Counted from the first letter of the stretch, positions 27,482 through 35,961 are shown. The stretch: DNA of 64,000 bases from JACKHO01 sp041398745 (GCA_041398745.1 JAWKUB010000008.1:124001-188000), one strand, 5' to 3'. The notes: generated from the letters alone by a model not told the origin. Numbers and translations: made by a program.

Positions 27482-28996
27482 ATGGCCGTACCAGTAATCG
27501 ATATTCAGCAGGTGACCAAGCGATTTCCTGGCGTGGTTGCCCTGAGTGACGTCTCCTTCGACGTCCAGGAAGGGGAATTTCACTCGATTTGCGGGGAGAA
27601 TGGTGCAGGAAAAAGCACCCTGATGAAAATCCTTTCGGGCGTACAGACTGAGTATGAAGGCGACATCCTCGTTCGAGGCGAAATCGCTCATTTTCGGGGC
27701 ACAAGGGATGCGGAACAGGCGGGAATCAGCATTATTCATCAGGAATTGAATCTGGTGGAACAATTGAGTGTGGCGGCCAACATTTTCCTGGGACGGGAAC
27801 TGACGACAGGCGGTTTCCTCAATGATCGGGAAATGGAGAGGCAGGCGAAAGAGCTGTTTCAGCAGCTGGAGTGTGCCATCCGCCCTGATCAACTTGTCGG
27901 CGAGTTGCGGGTCGGTGATCAGCAACTTGTTGAAATTGCCAAGGCCCTGTCGCTGAATTCGGACATTCTCATTATGGATGAACCGACCAGTGCGCTGACC
28001 GAGACGGAAGTGGAGCGTCTGTTCCGAGTGATTGAGCGACTGCAGTCGCAAGGTGTGACGATTCTTTACATCTCACACAAAATGGAAGAAGTCTTCCGGC
28101 TGTCAGATCGAATTACCGTGCTCCGTGACGGGTGTCACGTGCAGACTCTGGACCGGAGTGAAACCTCGGCCCGCGACATTAGCCACCTCATGGTCGGGCG
28201 GGAAATTGAAAATGTGCACCTCGGCGGCGAGCGTGAACCAGGTGATGTCATTTTGGAAGTGGAAGAACTTTCTCTTCCCTGGCCGGGGCATGCCCGGGAA
28301 TGGCGACTGGAGAATGTTTCATTCAACTTACGGGCAGGCGAAGTTGTGGGTATCGCCGGACTGATGGGAGCTGGACGCACGGAATTGCTGGAAACATTGT
28401 TCGGTGCCCGCAGTGAGCGACACACCGGCGAAGTGCGACTCGACGGCGAACGTGTGCGGTTCCGTCATCCTTTGGAAGCCTGTAACGCCGGTCTTGCGAT
28501 GGTCAGTGAAGATCGCAAGCGGCTCGGGCTGTTCTCGCTGATGTCCGTACGTGAGAATATTACGCTGTGCACGTTGCCCGAAGTGACATCGGCTGGGCTC
28601 ATCAGCAGTTCGCTGGAAGAGCAGGCGGCTCAGGAATCCATCAAACAACTGGGAATCAAAACGGCCGGGCCCGAGGCACCGGTGGTGAGCTTGTCCGGCG
28701 GAAATCAGCAGAAATGCATTATTGCCCGCTGGCTGCGAACGAATCCGAAAGTGTTGCTGCTCGATGATCCCACGCGCGGGATTGATGTGGGAGCCAAGGC
28801 GGAGTTGTATCGCGTCATTGATCAACTTTGCCGCGACGGGCTGGGCATTCTCGTAACGTCCAGTGAAATGCCAGAACTCATCACGTTATGCGACCGAATT
28901 CTCGTGCTGTGCGAAGGTCGCCTAACTGGCGAATTGACCCGCGAGGAATTCAGCGAACAACGCATTATGGAATTGGCGACGACCGGTATTGAGTGA
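27482..28996 (+). CDS. Sugar-type ABC transporter ATPase with two nucleotide-binding domains (RbsA/XylG/MglA class)
   Basis: A 504-residue protein with two fused ABC domains. The first (about 5-240) has Walker A GENGAGKST (38-46), a signature-like LRVGDQQLVEIAKAL and Walker B ILIMDEPTSALTE. The second (about 255-500) has the degenerate Walker A GLMGAGRTE, typical of this class, signature LSGGNQQKCIIARWL and Walker B VLLLDDPTRGIDVG. It should energise uptake of a monosaccharide or nucleoside. No RbsC-type permease or binding protein is adjacent: the next gene downstream is on the other strand and upstream is the TPR gene. So it must pair with a permease encoded elsewhere. Confidence 0.88.
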   Translation: MAVPVIDIQQVTKRFPGVVALSDVSFDVQEGEFHSICGENGAGKSTLMKILSGVQTEYEGDILVRGEIAHFRGTRDAEQAGISIIHQELNLVEQLSVAANIFLGRELTTGGFLNDREMERQAKELFQQLECAIRPDQLVGELRVGDQQLVEIAKALSLNSDILIMDEPTSALTETEVERLFRVIERLQSQGVTILYISHKMEEVFRLSDRITVLRDGCHVQTLDRSETSARDISHLMVGREIENVHLGGEREPGDVILEVEELSLPWPGHAREWRLENVSFNLRAGEVVGIAGLMGAGRTELLETLFGARSERHTGEVRLDGERVRFRHPLEACNAGLAMVSEDRKRLGLFSLMSVRENITLCTLPEVTSAGLISSSLEEQAAQESIKQLGIKTAGPEAPVVSLSGGNQQKCIIARWLRTNPKVLLLDDPTRGIDVGAKAELYRVIDQLCRDGLGILVTSSEMPELITLCDRILVLCEGRLTGELTREEFSEQRIMELATTGIE

Positions 28997-29040
28997 TGAA
29001 ATAGCGAACCGAATGGGGTAAAGAAAGCGTCTTTGCAAAT

Positions 29041-29088
29041 TGGTAGAGATGGTTGAAGATGGCTTCGCCATGGTTGAGATAGTTGAGA
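29041..29088. repeat. GTTGAGAT-type 48-bp repeat, copy 1
   Basis: ggttgaagatggcttcgcca followed by tggttgagatagttgaga; contains an ATGGC/GCCAT hairpin. Related copies lie at 33842 and 41188. Confidence 0.7.
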
Positions 29089-29116
29089 ACTGACGACGAG
29101 TTGTCCAAGTTCTCCG

Positions 29117-30178
29117 TTAGCCGACTTCGTTGATAATGACTTCTTCGACTGGCGGTGGTGCAGGTTTAGCCGCGGGTGTGTTCCAGTTGTGTGGAGAGAA
29201 GTCTCGCATGGGTATGAGTCCCGCTGGCTGCCGTGATTCCGACGAGGTGTATCGCCCTATTGTGGTTTCACTGCGGAGGTTGCCAACTTCCTGGTCAATG
29301 CTGGCGATGACTTCCTCGACCGGCTGATACGGGAAGTAGTCGTTCAGTCGGCTGTCTGGGGTGGCACTAATGAGTTGCAAACCCGCCAGGGACATCGCGC
29401 GTCGGGAAAGTCGCAGGTATTGGGCGACGCGGTAATAGTGTTCATCAGTCCGAATCGCGGAGTCAAACGGTTTCGTTTCGTTGAAGTGGTACTGATTCGT
29501 AATGTCGCAACCTTCGATTTGTTGCTTCGTCATTCCTGCCTCCCGGCAGCGGGCAATGAAATGCGGCAGAGGCTCACGCTTGTTGTAGGTCACATTGCGG
29601 CGTTCGGCTTCTTTTAAAAGTGCCGTTGGTGGCGTCAGAAACATTTCACAGCCAATCAGGTAGAGCTTGCGGAATCCAAGTCGGTAGGCAATGTCGATGG
29701 TCTGGATTAACGAGTCCTGCCAGTCGGTAATCCCGATGTTCAGGTCGTTGGTGGAAACGTCGACTGGTCGACTGATATTCGTGACGCTCTCGGTTGGAAA
29801 ATCAAAGAATCCCCGGCCTCGAGTGCGGTCAAAGCAGAAGAGATTGGGAGACTCGCACACCTTGAATGTCGACTCGGGAACGAGGTCGAGTGCCCGGCAG
29901 GTGTGTACGAACTTCATGATCGCAGGTGAGAGATACACCGATTTATGGAACCGGACAGTGGGGTCGTAACTCGTCCAGAAATTTGGCTGCAGCAGTCCCG
30001 TGCCAGCAAGATTCATCGCAAACTTAGGAATCCCGGTGGCGGCAATTTTAGAAATCGGCAAACGGGAAAGTGACGGGCCGCCCCCGACGATCCAGCAGGC
30101 TGTCGGAGTTGGTCCCGCGAAGTGGTTGTCCAGATTCACTTGTAACCGACTGCGATCGGGGAAGACGCGAAAGAACAT
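29117..30178 (-). CDS. DUF115/MptE-like Rossmann protein at the end of the tail-like module
   Basis: A 353-residue soluble protein. It opens with a nucleotide-binding-type loop, CWIVGGGPSLSRLP (about 28-41), followed by KFAMNLAG and, later, LGFRKLYLIGCEMFL (about 170-185). These are the hallmarks of DUF115 (6-hydroxymethylpterin pyrophosphokinase MptE-like) proteins and related glycan-transfer enzymes. The C-terminus is a Pro-rich tail ending VEEVIINEVG. The ATG at 30178 has GGAGAG nine bases upstream. Its place as last gene of the tail module suggests it modifies a tail protein or the cell surface; this is inference. A chance neighbour is also possible. Confidence 0.55.
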   Translation of the reverse strand: MFFRVFPDRSRLQVNLDNHFAGPTPTACWIVGGGPSLSRLPISKIAATGIPKFAMNLAGTGLLQPNFWTSYDPTVRFHKSVYLSPAIMKFVHTCRALDLVPESTFKVCESPNLFCFDRTRGRGFFDFPTESVTNISRPVDVSTNDLNIGITDWQDSLIQTIDIAYRLGFRKLYLIGCEMFLTPPTALLKEAERRNVTYNKREPLPHFIARCREAGMTKQQIEGCDITNQYHFNETKPFDSAIRTDEHYYRVAQYLRLSRRAMSLAGLQLISATPDSRLNDYFPYQPVEEVIASIDQEVGNLRSETTIGRYTSSESRQPAGLIPMRDFSPHNWNTPAAKPAPPPVEEVIINEVG

Positions 30179-30272
30179 GGTTTGAGTCTCTCCGAAGATG
30201 AAGAATGGAATCGTTTGTCGTAGCCCGAGACTTCATCACACTTGCACGGGTTGTGGAGCGGTCACGCGTATT

Positions 30273-30345
30273 GTGGTGGGTTACGTCCGCGGTCCAGCTT
30301 CCAACAAAGTGAGGTCGCGATTTACGCGGACTTCACCCACCCTAC
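30273..30345. repeat. Palindromic interspersed repeat between the DUF115-like and hub-like genes
   Basis: gtggtgggttacgtccgcg (30273-30291) pairs imperfectly with cgcggacttcacccacccta (30325-30344). This could fold into a long hairpin in the transcript of the module. Confidence 0.6.
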
Positions 30346-30372
30346 GAATGTTTCCTGCGAAAGTCTCGTCAC

Positions 30373-32391
30373 TTACGGGCTGGTGAAACTACTACCGAAA
30401 TCACTACTCAAGGGGGTGGTAGTCGGAGTACTTTCGGAGTAGGAGTTGAATGAACTCGTGGAACCGACATTGCTGGTGCCGTCATTTTCAGTGGAAGCGG
30501 GTGGTTGCGAACTGGGCGATCCTGAGCCAGATGTTCCACCGCCGCCCGAGTTGGAGCCACTGCCATTGGACGAGCCCCCCTGAGACGATCCGGATGGATT
30601 GGAAGTCGGACTCTCTTGGCTGGAGGACGCGCCATTCGAATTGGAATTGGATCCGCCACCAGATGAAGAACCGCCGTTTGACGTGCCACCCGAATTGCCG
30701 TTGCTGGACCCAGAATTGGATGAATTTCCACCAGACGACGGACTGATTGATGTGCCGTCTGAACTTCCGCCGGATGAGGGGGCGTCCGACGAAACTCCCG
30801 ATGAGTCACTGGATGGCAAGCCAGATAAACCAAGGGATGATAATGCCGAGCTTCCTCCATTGGAATTACCAGAGGAGAGGCCACTGCTCAGGCCAGACGA
30901 GTTGCCGCCCGAGGAGGAACCAACTTCGCTCAGTGAACTTCCGGGAACGGAAGAACTCCCTGATGTTCCGTTGACGCTTGACGACAGCGGAGGTTGCGAG
31001 CTGTCTAAACTCGAACCTGCGGACGAGTAGGCCGAAGAGTAATCTGAAGAGATGTCCGACGAGACATCTGAGGAAACGTCAGATGAGTTATCAGATGAAG
31101 CCTCACTGGAAAATGTAGATGCGGGTGGAAGGGTCGAGTTGGGTGGAGGTGGGTCGGAGTTGGAAGAGTTCTGAAAGCTGTCAAGAAAACTGACCGAACC
31201 ACCGATGTTCTGGATTTCTTCAGGGGACTCCCAGCGTTCGTCTTGCGGTGGCTCGGCCCAAAGTTCGCGTGGATCGGCGGGGCCGAGTTCCATGCGGAAG
31301 CGAGGCTGATGATCAAACGACACGCGCACTGTCTCCACGCGACTGGTTGCCATGACCTGTCCCATGCTGTTCTCCAGGACGACTCGACCATCCCACGGAG
31401 TGAGCAGTGCATCAAGGGGCGTCGTTTCCACGAGGAAGCGCGATGCGGGTCGGGCATATGTCCGGAAGAATTCGCGAGCAAAGGCATAGGAATCTGCCTG
31501 TGTTCTGATCCAGGGGATCCAGAGGCGGATGCGTCGTTCACCATACTGCTGGCGACTTTGGGGCTGCACGAAATTCCCACGCCAGCGATAGGTGCGGCGG
31601 GCGATGGCGTTGGAATCTTCCTGCTTGTCGTAGACGTAGTCCCCCGTGAGCAGCAGTCGATTGTAAATCAAATCACGATTGCGGGTTTCCGTGAGCGACG
31701 TCAGGTTGAGGCTTTCGCGATACGTGCGGACGACTGAGTCACGTGGCCTGAGAAAGAAGAATTCCCCATTCGCATCGACGCCCCACGACGCATCCTGGGC
31801 TCGAATTGCGAGGTCTTTGATAATGGTGCGAACGGTTTCTTCGCCACGAAATTTCAGGCTGGTGACATCAGCCTGCTGCAAAGGTGATTCGATTCGAGAG
31901 GGGATATATTGAATGCTGGACTGGGGGACGACGTACCGAGACATCAGCAGGTGGACCACCTGATCGACGCGGTCCGCAAAGTCTACGGTTTCGTCCTGAC
32001 GGTCGGGGTCGTTGCCAAACAGGTCGGTCGCGGCGAAGCGGTGGGGGCGAACACCATCGGCGTTCAAACCGAATCCACCGGGGAAAACTTCGTTGAGTTG
32101 AATTCCCATCCCTTCCAGGCGAATGCGTGTGCCGGAAGGACTTTGTGCCCGAATCTCTTCGACGCGACCAAGGTACCAGCGGACGCCCACGCTCCCCTCG
32201 AAGCTGATCCAGTCTCCAGGTTGGATGTCGTCGCGCATGGGGAATTCGTCTGCGAGTCGGACTTCACCCACGCCGCATCCGCCTTGTCGATGTAATTCGA
32301 ACCAGCAGTTTCGGATGGCCCGGTCGTCGAGAATCACGGCTGCTCCCAGGGGACTCGGGCCGTGATGCAGAATGCGTCTGGTAAAGGTCAT
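30373..32391 (-). CDS. Tail hub-like protein with long Ser/Gly/Asn-rich C-terminus
   Basis: A 672-residue protein. The first about 400 residues are folded and mixed alpha/beta: an N-terminal domain with GDWISFEGSVGVRWYLGRVEEI, then a central domain with RTIIKDLAIRAQDASWGVDANGEFFFLRP. This resembles the gp27/tail-hub (baseplate) proteins of siphophages and myophages. From about residue 420 the sequence turns to low complexity: repeated SSDVSSDISSDYSSAYSS-type pairs, then SGGSS/NSNG runs up to the end. Such a tail is unusual for a hub protein and may be flexible or glycosylated. The tail-hub call rests on order (after the Dit-like gene) and layout rather than on a diagnostic motif. Confidence 0.55.
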   Translation of the reverse strand: MTFTRRILHHGPSPLGAAVILDDRAIRNCWFELHRQGGCGVGEVRLADEFPMRDDIQPGDWISFEGSVGVRWYLGRVEEIRAQSPSGTRIRLEGMGIQLNEVFPGGFGLNADGVRPHRFAATDLFGNDPDRQDETVDFADRVDQVVHLLMSRYVVPQSSIQYIPSRIESPLQQADVTSLKFRGEETVRTIIKDLAIRAQDASWGVDANGEFFFLRPRDSVVRTYRESLNLTSLTETRNRDLIYNRLLLTGDYVYDKQEDSNAIARRTYRWRGNFVQPQSRQQYGERRIRLWIPWIRTQADSYAFAREFFRTYARPASRFLVETTPLDALLTPWDGRVVLENSMGQVMATSRVETVRVSFDHQPRFRMELGPADPRELWAEPPQDERWESPEEIQNIGGSVSFLDSFQNSSNSDPPPPNSTLPPASTFSSEASSDNSSDVSSDVSSDISSDYSSAYSSAGSSLDSSQPPLSSSVNGTSGSSSVPGSSLSEVGSSSGGNSSGLSSGLSSGNSNGGSSALSSLGLSGLPSSDSSGVSSDAPSSGGSSDGTSISPSSGGNSSNSGSSNGNSGGTSNGGSSSGGGSNSNSNGASSSQESPTSNPSGSSQGGSSNGSGSNSGGGGTSGSGSPSSQPPASTENDGTSNVGSTSSFNSYSESTPTTTPLSSDFGSSFTSP

Positions 32392-32447
32392 GGATCAGTC
32401 ACTGTTACGCAGATGAATGTGTGCGGGAGAAGTGCTTTCGCGCGGCG

Positions 32448-32891
32448 TCAGATGAGGATGCCCTGTTGCAGTTGCGGGTTGGCCGCGTGGATTTGGATAG
32501 AGAAGGTGAAGACGTGCTTATTGGACAGGTCAAAGTCGACTCGGGTGGTGCTGCATTCGTCAAAATAGCGGTGCTGGCCGAGGTCGTCATGAAACAAAGA
32601 CAGGATGAAGGTCTCGCTGCCGTTGCCGACGTGCAGGGCCGTACGCAGAGCGGTCAGCGTGTCGAACATGGCGAGTTCATCGGCTTGAAGCTGTCCACCG
32701 TGCGTTCCAATTTGGCCTTCGATGCGAATGTCGGTGCCGTTGCGTGAGTGACCGGACACGGTGTCACCGTCACGCAAAGGAACTTTGACTTTCTCGAAGT
32801 CCCAGGCATCGGAAATCCGTAATGAGGAGACAGGGCGCGGCAGTTCGAAGTTCGACGCGGTGCGGAAAATTGTGGGTGCGAAGGTCAGCAT
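32448..32891 (-). CDS. Dit-like/tail-tube-fold protein
   Basis: A 147-residue, beta-rich protein with no signal peptide. The segment GDTVSGHSRNGTDIRIEGQIG has the same pattern as the tail-tube-like protein upstream (GSILNGHTRKGDEESISISF), which fits the shared fold of tail tube and distal tail (Dit) proteins. It lies between the tape-measure-like and hub-like genes, the expected place for Dit. The role is a hexameric or trimeric ring joining tube to hub. The assignment is by context and pattern only. Confidence 0.5.
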   Translation of the reverse strand: MLTFAPTIFRTASNFELPRPVSSLRISDAWDFEKVKVPLRDGDTVSGHSRNGTDIRIEGQIGTHGGQLQADELAMFDTLTALRTALHVGNGSETFILSLFHDDLGQHRYFDECSTTRVDFDLSNKHVFTFSIQIHAANPQLQQGILI

Positions 32892-32954
32892 GAGTGCGAC
32901 TCGATGGAGTGATCACAAAAGCAGTGAATGAACAAGCGGTCAATCGGAGAATAA

Positions 32955-33791
32955 TCAGCCGCGGCGGTTGCGGAGGGCGACGTGTTGGGACTGAACAGAA
33001 TCGAGCAGGCCAGCGAGATCGACGTCCTGCTGGACATTCACGGTGATGCCGCCGATTTGATTCACAGTGTTGTGGTTGGTCTCGGTATTGTGCTGCGAGT
33101 TGCGTTGGATCGTGACCGGTTCACGCTGCAGGTGCGGCTGGAAGTGGCGCGACACGTGTTGCGTGGGGGGCGGCGCGAGCGACGCTTGTGGTAATGGGCG
33201 TGAACGGAATTCCGTGGAGAACTGATCAGGGCGTTGGTTCAGCCTGTTAACGAATCCTTGCCCCAATGTTTCGACGGCGGAGCGACTGAGAACAAACTCA
33301 CCGGCCGTCAGGCGTGTCGGGACGCGGTCGATCCCGGGCGGTCCAGAAACCAGACCGCCGGATGCGAATCCCCGCGTTGTCCGGCTGGTATTCGGTACCG
33401 CTGGTCCGACAGGTCCTGCTGGTCCCAATGGTGGGAGTGATGGGCCGCCCCCGCCAAAACTCAGAGTGCGAAGCTGGTTGGCAGTCGCCGCGATAGCACT
33501 CATCAACTGCTGCAAAGCGGCGAGGGCTGGACGCACATTCAGCGTGATGGGGGTTTGCCCCAGTGCCTGGGCCCGCTGTCGCACTTGATTGAGCAAGTTA
33601 CCGAGTTGCTGCAGGGGACGAGACGCGTTGCCAACGCGCTGGAAGACCTGACTGATTTTCGCACCGGCCTGGTTGGTGGACTCGATGCGTTCGTGCAGGC
33701 CATTCAAGGCTTGTTCGACTCGGGAGAGTTCCTGGTGGAGGCCGGAACTGTCTCCCAGAATTCGAACAGTCAGGGATTCGGTGTAGGACAT
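32955..33791 (-). CDS. Very short tape-measure-like protein
   Basis: A 278-residue protein. The N-terminal half is helical (LSRVEQALNGLHERIESTNQAG...GNLLNQVRQRAQALG). The middle carries the tape-measure hallmark GFASGGLVSGPPGIDRVPTRLTAGEFVLS (about 142-170), seen near the end of many phage tape measures. The C-terminus is Gln/His-rich with a final beta segment (GGITVNVQQDVDLAGLL). Tape measure length sets tail length at roughly 0.15 nm per residue; 278 residues would allow only about 40 nm. No long hydrophobic helices are present. A repeat lies just upstream. Confidence 0.6.
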   Translation of the reverse strand: MSYTESLTVRILGDSSGLHQELSRVEQALNGLHERIESTNQAGAKISQVFQRVGNASRPLQQLGNLLNQVRQRAQALGQTPITLNVRPALAALQQLMSAIAATANQLRTLSFGGGGPSLPPLGPAGPVGPAVPNTSRTTRGFASGGLVSGPPGIDRVPTRLTAGEFVLSRSAVETLGQGFVNRLNQRPDQFSTEFRSRPLPQASLAPPPTQHVSRHFQPHLQREPVTIQRNSQHNTETNHNTVNQIGGITVNVQQDVDLAGLLDSVQSQHVALRNRRG

Positions 33792-33841
33792 GCTAATCGC
33801 CGGGGGATGTTGTTGAATTCAACAGACCGTCAAGTGACCGT

Positions 33842-33889
33842 TGGTTGAGATGGTTGAAAGTGGCTTTGCCACGGTTGAGATAGTTGAGA
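33842..33889. repeat. GTTGAGAT-type 48-bp repeat, copy 2
   Basis: tggttgagatggttgaaagt then ggctttgccac and ggttgagatagttgaga; a GTGGC/GCCAC hairpin sits at the centre. It lies between the tube-like and tape-measure-like genes. Confidence 0.7.
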
Positions 33890-33916
33890 CCGCGGCAAGC
33901 CAATTCAAAGAGAAGC

Positions 33917-34423
33917 CTACACTCGGCTGACGGTTGGTTGTGGGACGAAGGCACGGCCGGCGAAGGCGATAAGGTTGGCTTCTTTGTCTTCGGACATCGT
34001 CAACGTTTCGCGGTAGACCTTGGGGAAGACGATGCGTTCGCTGGCGACACCGGCCGGGTCCAGCACGGTGAACTCAAACGTCAAAGTGTCCTGCTCGCCT
34101 GCGGCTGATGTGCTTTGGACGGTGCTGCCATCCGCGAACGTCAGCATTTCGTAGAGTTGCAGCGGATCGGTCGGGCTGGCGGACTGGCCGAGAAGTTGGG
34201 TCCACTTGGCGGTGAAGGAAATTGAAATCGATTCCTCATCCCCCTTGCGGGTGTGGCCGTTGAGAATGGAGCCGCGGTCTTTGACTTCGATGGTGCGTTG
34301 ACGCTCGGTCCAAGTGAGGTCCCCTTCGTCGAGGACGACGGTCAGGACCAGCGGAGTGGTGCTGCCATCTTTGATGACCAGTTCGCCATCGCGGAGATTG
34401 CGTGTGATGTTGGTTACTGCCAT
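33917..34423 (-). CDS. Major tail tube-like protein
   Basis: A 168-residue protein dominated by beta strands: GELVIKDGSTTPLVLTVVLDEGDLTWTE, then SISISFTAKW, and DTLTFEFTVLDPAG near the end. Size, strand pattern and position directly after the tail-terminator-like gene fit a phage major tail protein, which stacks as hexameric rings around the tape measure. No diagnostic motif exists for this fast-evolving family, so the call is by layout. It starts 20 bp after the upstream stop. Confidence 0.55.
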   Translation of the reverse strand: MAVTNITRNLRDGELVIKDGSTTPLVLTVVLDEGDLTWTERQRTIEVKDRGSILNGHTRKGDEESISISFTAKWTQLLGQSASPTDPLQLYEMLTFADGSTVQSTSAAGEQDTLTFEFTVLDPAGVASERIVFPKVYRETLTMSEDKEANLIAFAGRAFVPQPTVSRV

Positions 34424-34443
34424 GTTGGTTTCAGCCGTTGAGT

Positions 34444-34881
34444 TTAGAGGGGAGTGCTGCGCTGCGAGATTGCAGAGAGTGAAAGAACAAGGTGTTGTGT
34501 GAGGTGACCGGGATCAGAGGAGGCTCTGGTCAGGTCGCGGGTTTGTGGTTCCTGAATCGCGAGCCAACCAAACGGTTGCTGCGATTCGTCGTAAATCGGG
34601 ATGGTCGTTTGCGACAGAAGTTCTGCCGCTGCATCGACGAGTGTTTGTGCCTGCAGTTTGTCCTGCTCGTGTCGTGAGAAGGCATGAATAGTGATGAGGA
34701 TGTTCGCTGCCGCAGGGGCATTGCGGCGGCGTGGCGATTCTCGAAGCGCATCGACCCAAATTTCGATCCAGGCGGGTGCGTTATCAATTCGTGTAGGGAC
34801 GCCCGGAAAGCACGTGGGGACAGAGATAGGGAAATTGTCAGCCCAGTAGCTGTGTAACGACCGTGTGATGTGCTGGAGCAT
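34444..34881 (-). CDS. Tail terminator/completion-like protein
   Basis: A 145-residue alpha/beta protein: an N-terminal helix (LQHITRSLHSYWADNFP), then PAWIEIWVDALRE, ANILITIHAFSRHEQDKLQAQTLVDAAAELL, and a late strand LTQHLVLSLSAI. This arrangement (helix, strands, helix, strands) and the SRHEQDKLQAQTLVDAA helix are typical of gpU/tail-terminator-type proteins that cap the tube. Order between the gp10-like and tube-like genes agrees. Confidence 0.55.
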   Translation of the reverse strand: MLQHITRSLHSYWADNFPISVPTCFPGVPTRIDNAPAWIEIWVDALRESPRRRNAPAAANILITIHAFSRHEQDKLQAQTLVDAAAELLSQTTIPIYDESQQPFGWLAIQEPQTRDLTRASSDPGHLTQHLVLSLSAISQRSTPL

Positions 34882-34963
34882 GAGATGCGAAGGTGCCTGG
34901 TGCGATGCGAGAAGAGAAGTTGATTCAAAACTTCAGTACTCGCGATTGATGTTCAGGAGAAAC

Positions 34964-34987
34964 ACAGACAGGAATGTCTGTGCCACC
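34964..34987. repeat. Palindromic repeat ACAGACA-GGAA-TGTCTGT, copy 1
   Basis: acagacaggaatgtctgt plus gccacc: a 7-bp inverted repeat with a GGAA loop. It lies in the intergenic gap of the tail module; further copies are at 35502 and 35938. Confidence 0.75.
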
Positions 34988-35038
34988 GGACTTTGATGTG
35001 GGCTGCATTGTGTTCAAGTGGAACTGGCCGAGGTGTTG

Positions 35039-35443
35039 TCAGTCGAAGTGAAACAGTTGGCCGACTCGTTGCCGTAGTTCCTGCAGGGCACGGCGAATCA
35101 TGGCGAAGGGACGCATGCGGGTTGTGCCGTATTCGAGGAACGGCACGTAGGGGACGAAGTTCGTCGCCGTGAGTGAACTGCTCTGGCCAGTGGCTTGTTC
35201 CGTCAGTTCACCCTCTGCGGTTGCGTTACTGATTGATCCGCCCGTTTCACTGTCTGACAGTTGTTGCGCTGATGCCCAACCGGCTTGGGCCCTGCCTGTG
35301 TCGACCGGTGTTTCGTTCCGGATTTTCTCCAGTCCCTCTCGCATGAGATCGCGAGTGAGGTTCTGTAACGCCCGCGGGAGTTTTTGATCCCGGATCTCGG
35401 CAATGTGTGACAAGGCATCCTGGTCGAGTTTCAGTTTGATCAT
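35039..35443 (-). CDS. HK97 gp10-like (minor tail/neck) protein
   Basis: A 134-residue protein with the clearest phage signature of the module. An N-terminal helical part (LQNLTRDLMREGLEKIRNET) leads into PVDTGRAQAGW, and the C-terminus has VPYVPFLEYGTTRMRPFAMIRRAL. Both are characteristic of the HK97 gp10 family. These proteins act at the head-tail joint or in tail assembly. Its presence supports the phage origin of the neighbouring genes. Confidence 0.75.
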   Translation of the reverse strand: MIKLKLDQDALSHIAEIRDQKLPRALQNLTRDLMREGLEKIRNETPVDTGRAQAGWASAQQLSDSETGGSISNATAEGELTEQATGQSSSLTATNFVPYVPFLEYGTTRMRPFAMIRRALQELRQRVGQLFHFD

Positions 35444-35501
35444 GGGATGGGAAACTTGCGGTGGCCAGTTTATCGAGGAAGTCGTGCGGTCATCTGCAAA
35501 C

Positions 35502-35526
35502 CAGAAACAGGAATGTCTGTGCCACC
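35502..35526. repeat. Palindromic repeat, copy 2 (degenerate left arm)
   Basis: cagaaacaggaatgtctgtg followed by ccacc. The right arm and trailing gccacc are identical to the other copies; the left arm has diverged. It lies in the gap between the gp10-like and head-closure-like genes. Confidence 0.65.
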
Positions 35527-35568
35527 CAACGCGGTATTGATGGGCCAGATGTGACGAAGGTTGTGTGA

Positions 35569-35898
35569 CTACTCACAATGCAGAAGCGTGAGTCCGGAGA
35601 GTGGGGAGGACTCGATGTTGATGATGCGAAACTTCTGCTCGCCGACTTTGAGGTGTGAGTGGACGAGGGAGGTGTCGGAAGTGAGTGTGTCGGTACGGAC
35701 CAGAAACACGTGGGTTTGCTGCTCGCGAGTCGCCGTTGTTTCTAGGTTGAGGGACTTCCGTCCGGGGCCACTGACCACATCAATGGCGACTTCCACTTCC
35801 GACTGTTCGACCTGACCGGTGTCAGGGTCGTAATACGTGATTGTTTCCAGCAGCGTGGCGGGCTGACCCCAATCGGAGAAGAGGATATTGGTGGGCAT
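35569..35898 (-). CDS. Head closure/head-tail adaptor-like protein
   Basis: A 109-residue beta-rich protein: QPATLLETITYYDPDTGQVEQSEVEV, a central QTHVFLVRTDTL, then VGEQKFRIINIESSPLSGLTLLHCE. The pattern (basic or acidic loop, central barrel strands, and a closing strand pair in which ...F.I..I...) matches SPP1 gp16/head-closure-type adaptors. Position just before the gp10-like gene fits the usual order in phages. The portal and capsid genes that normally precede it are absent. Confidence 0.5.
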   Translation of the reverse strand: MPTNILFSDWGQPATLLETITYYDPDTGQVEQSEVEVAIDVVSGPGRKSLNLETTATREQQTHVFLVRTDTLTSDTSLVHSHLKVGEQKFRIINIESSPLSGLTLLHCE

Positions 35899-35937
35899 GG
35901 ATGGTGTCTCAGAAGGGCGCTGGCCGTCGTGTTTGAT

Positions 35938-35961
35938 ACAGACAGGAATGTCTGTGCCACC
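35938..35961. repeat. Palindromic repeat ACAGACA-GGAA-TGTCTGT, copy 3
   Basis: Identical to copy 1 over all 24 positions. It lies in the gap just before the small membrane protein gene. Confidence 0.75.
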
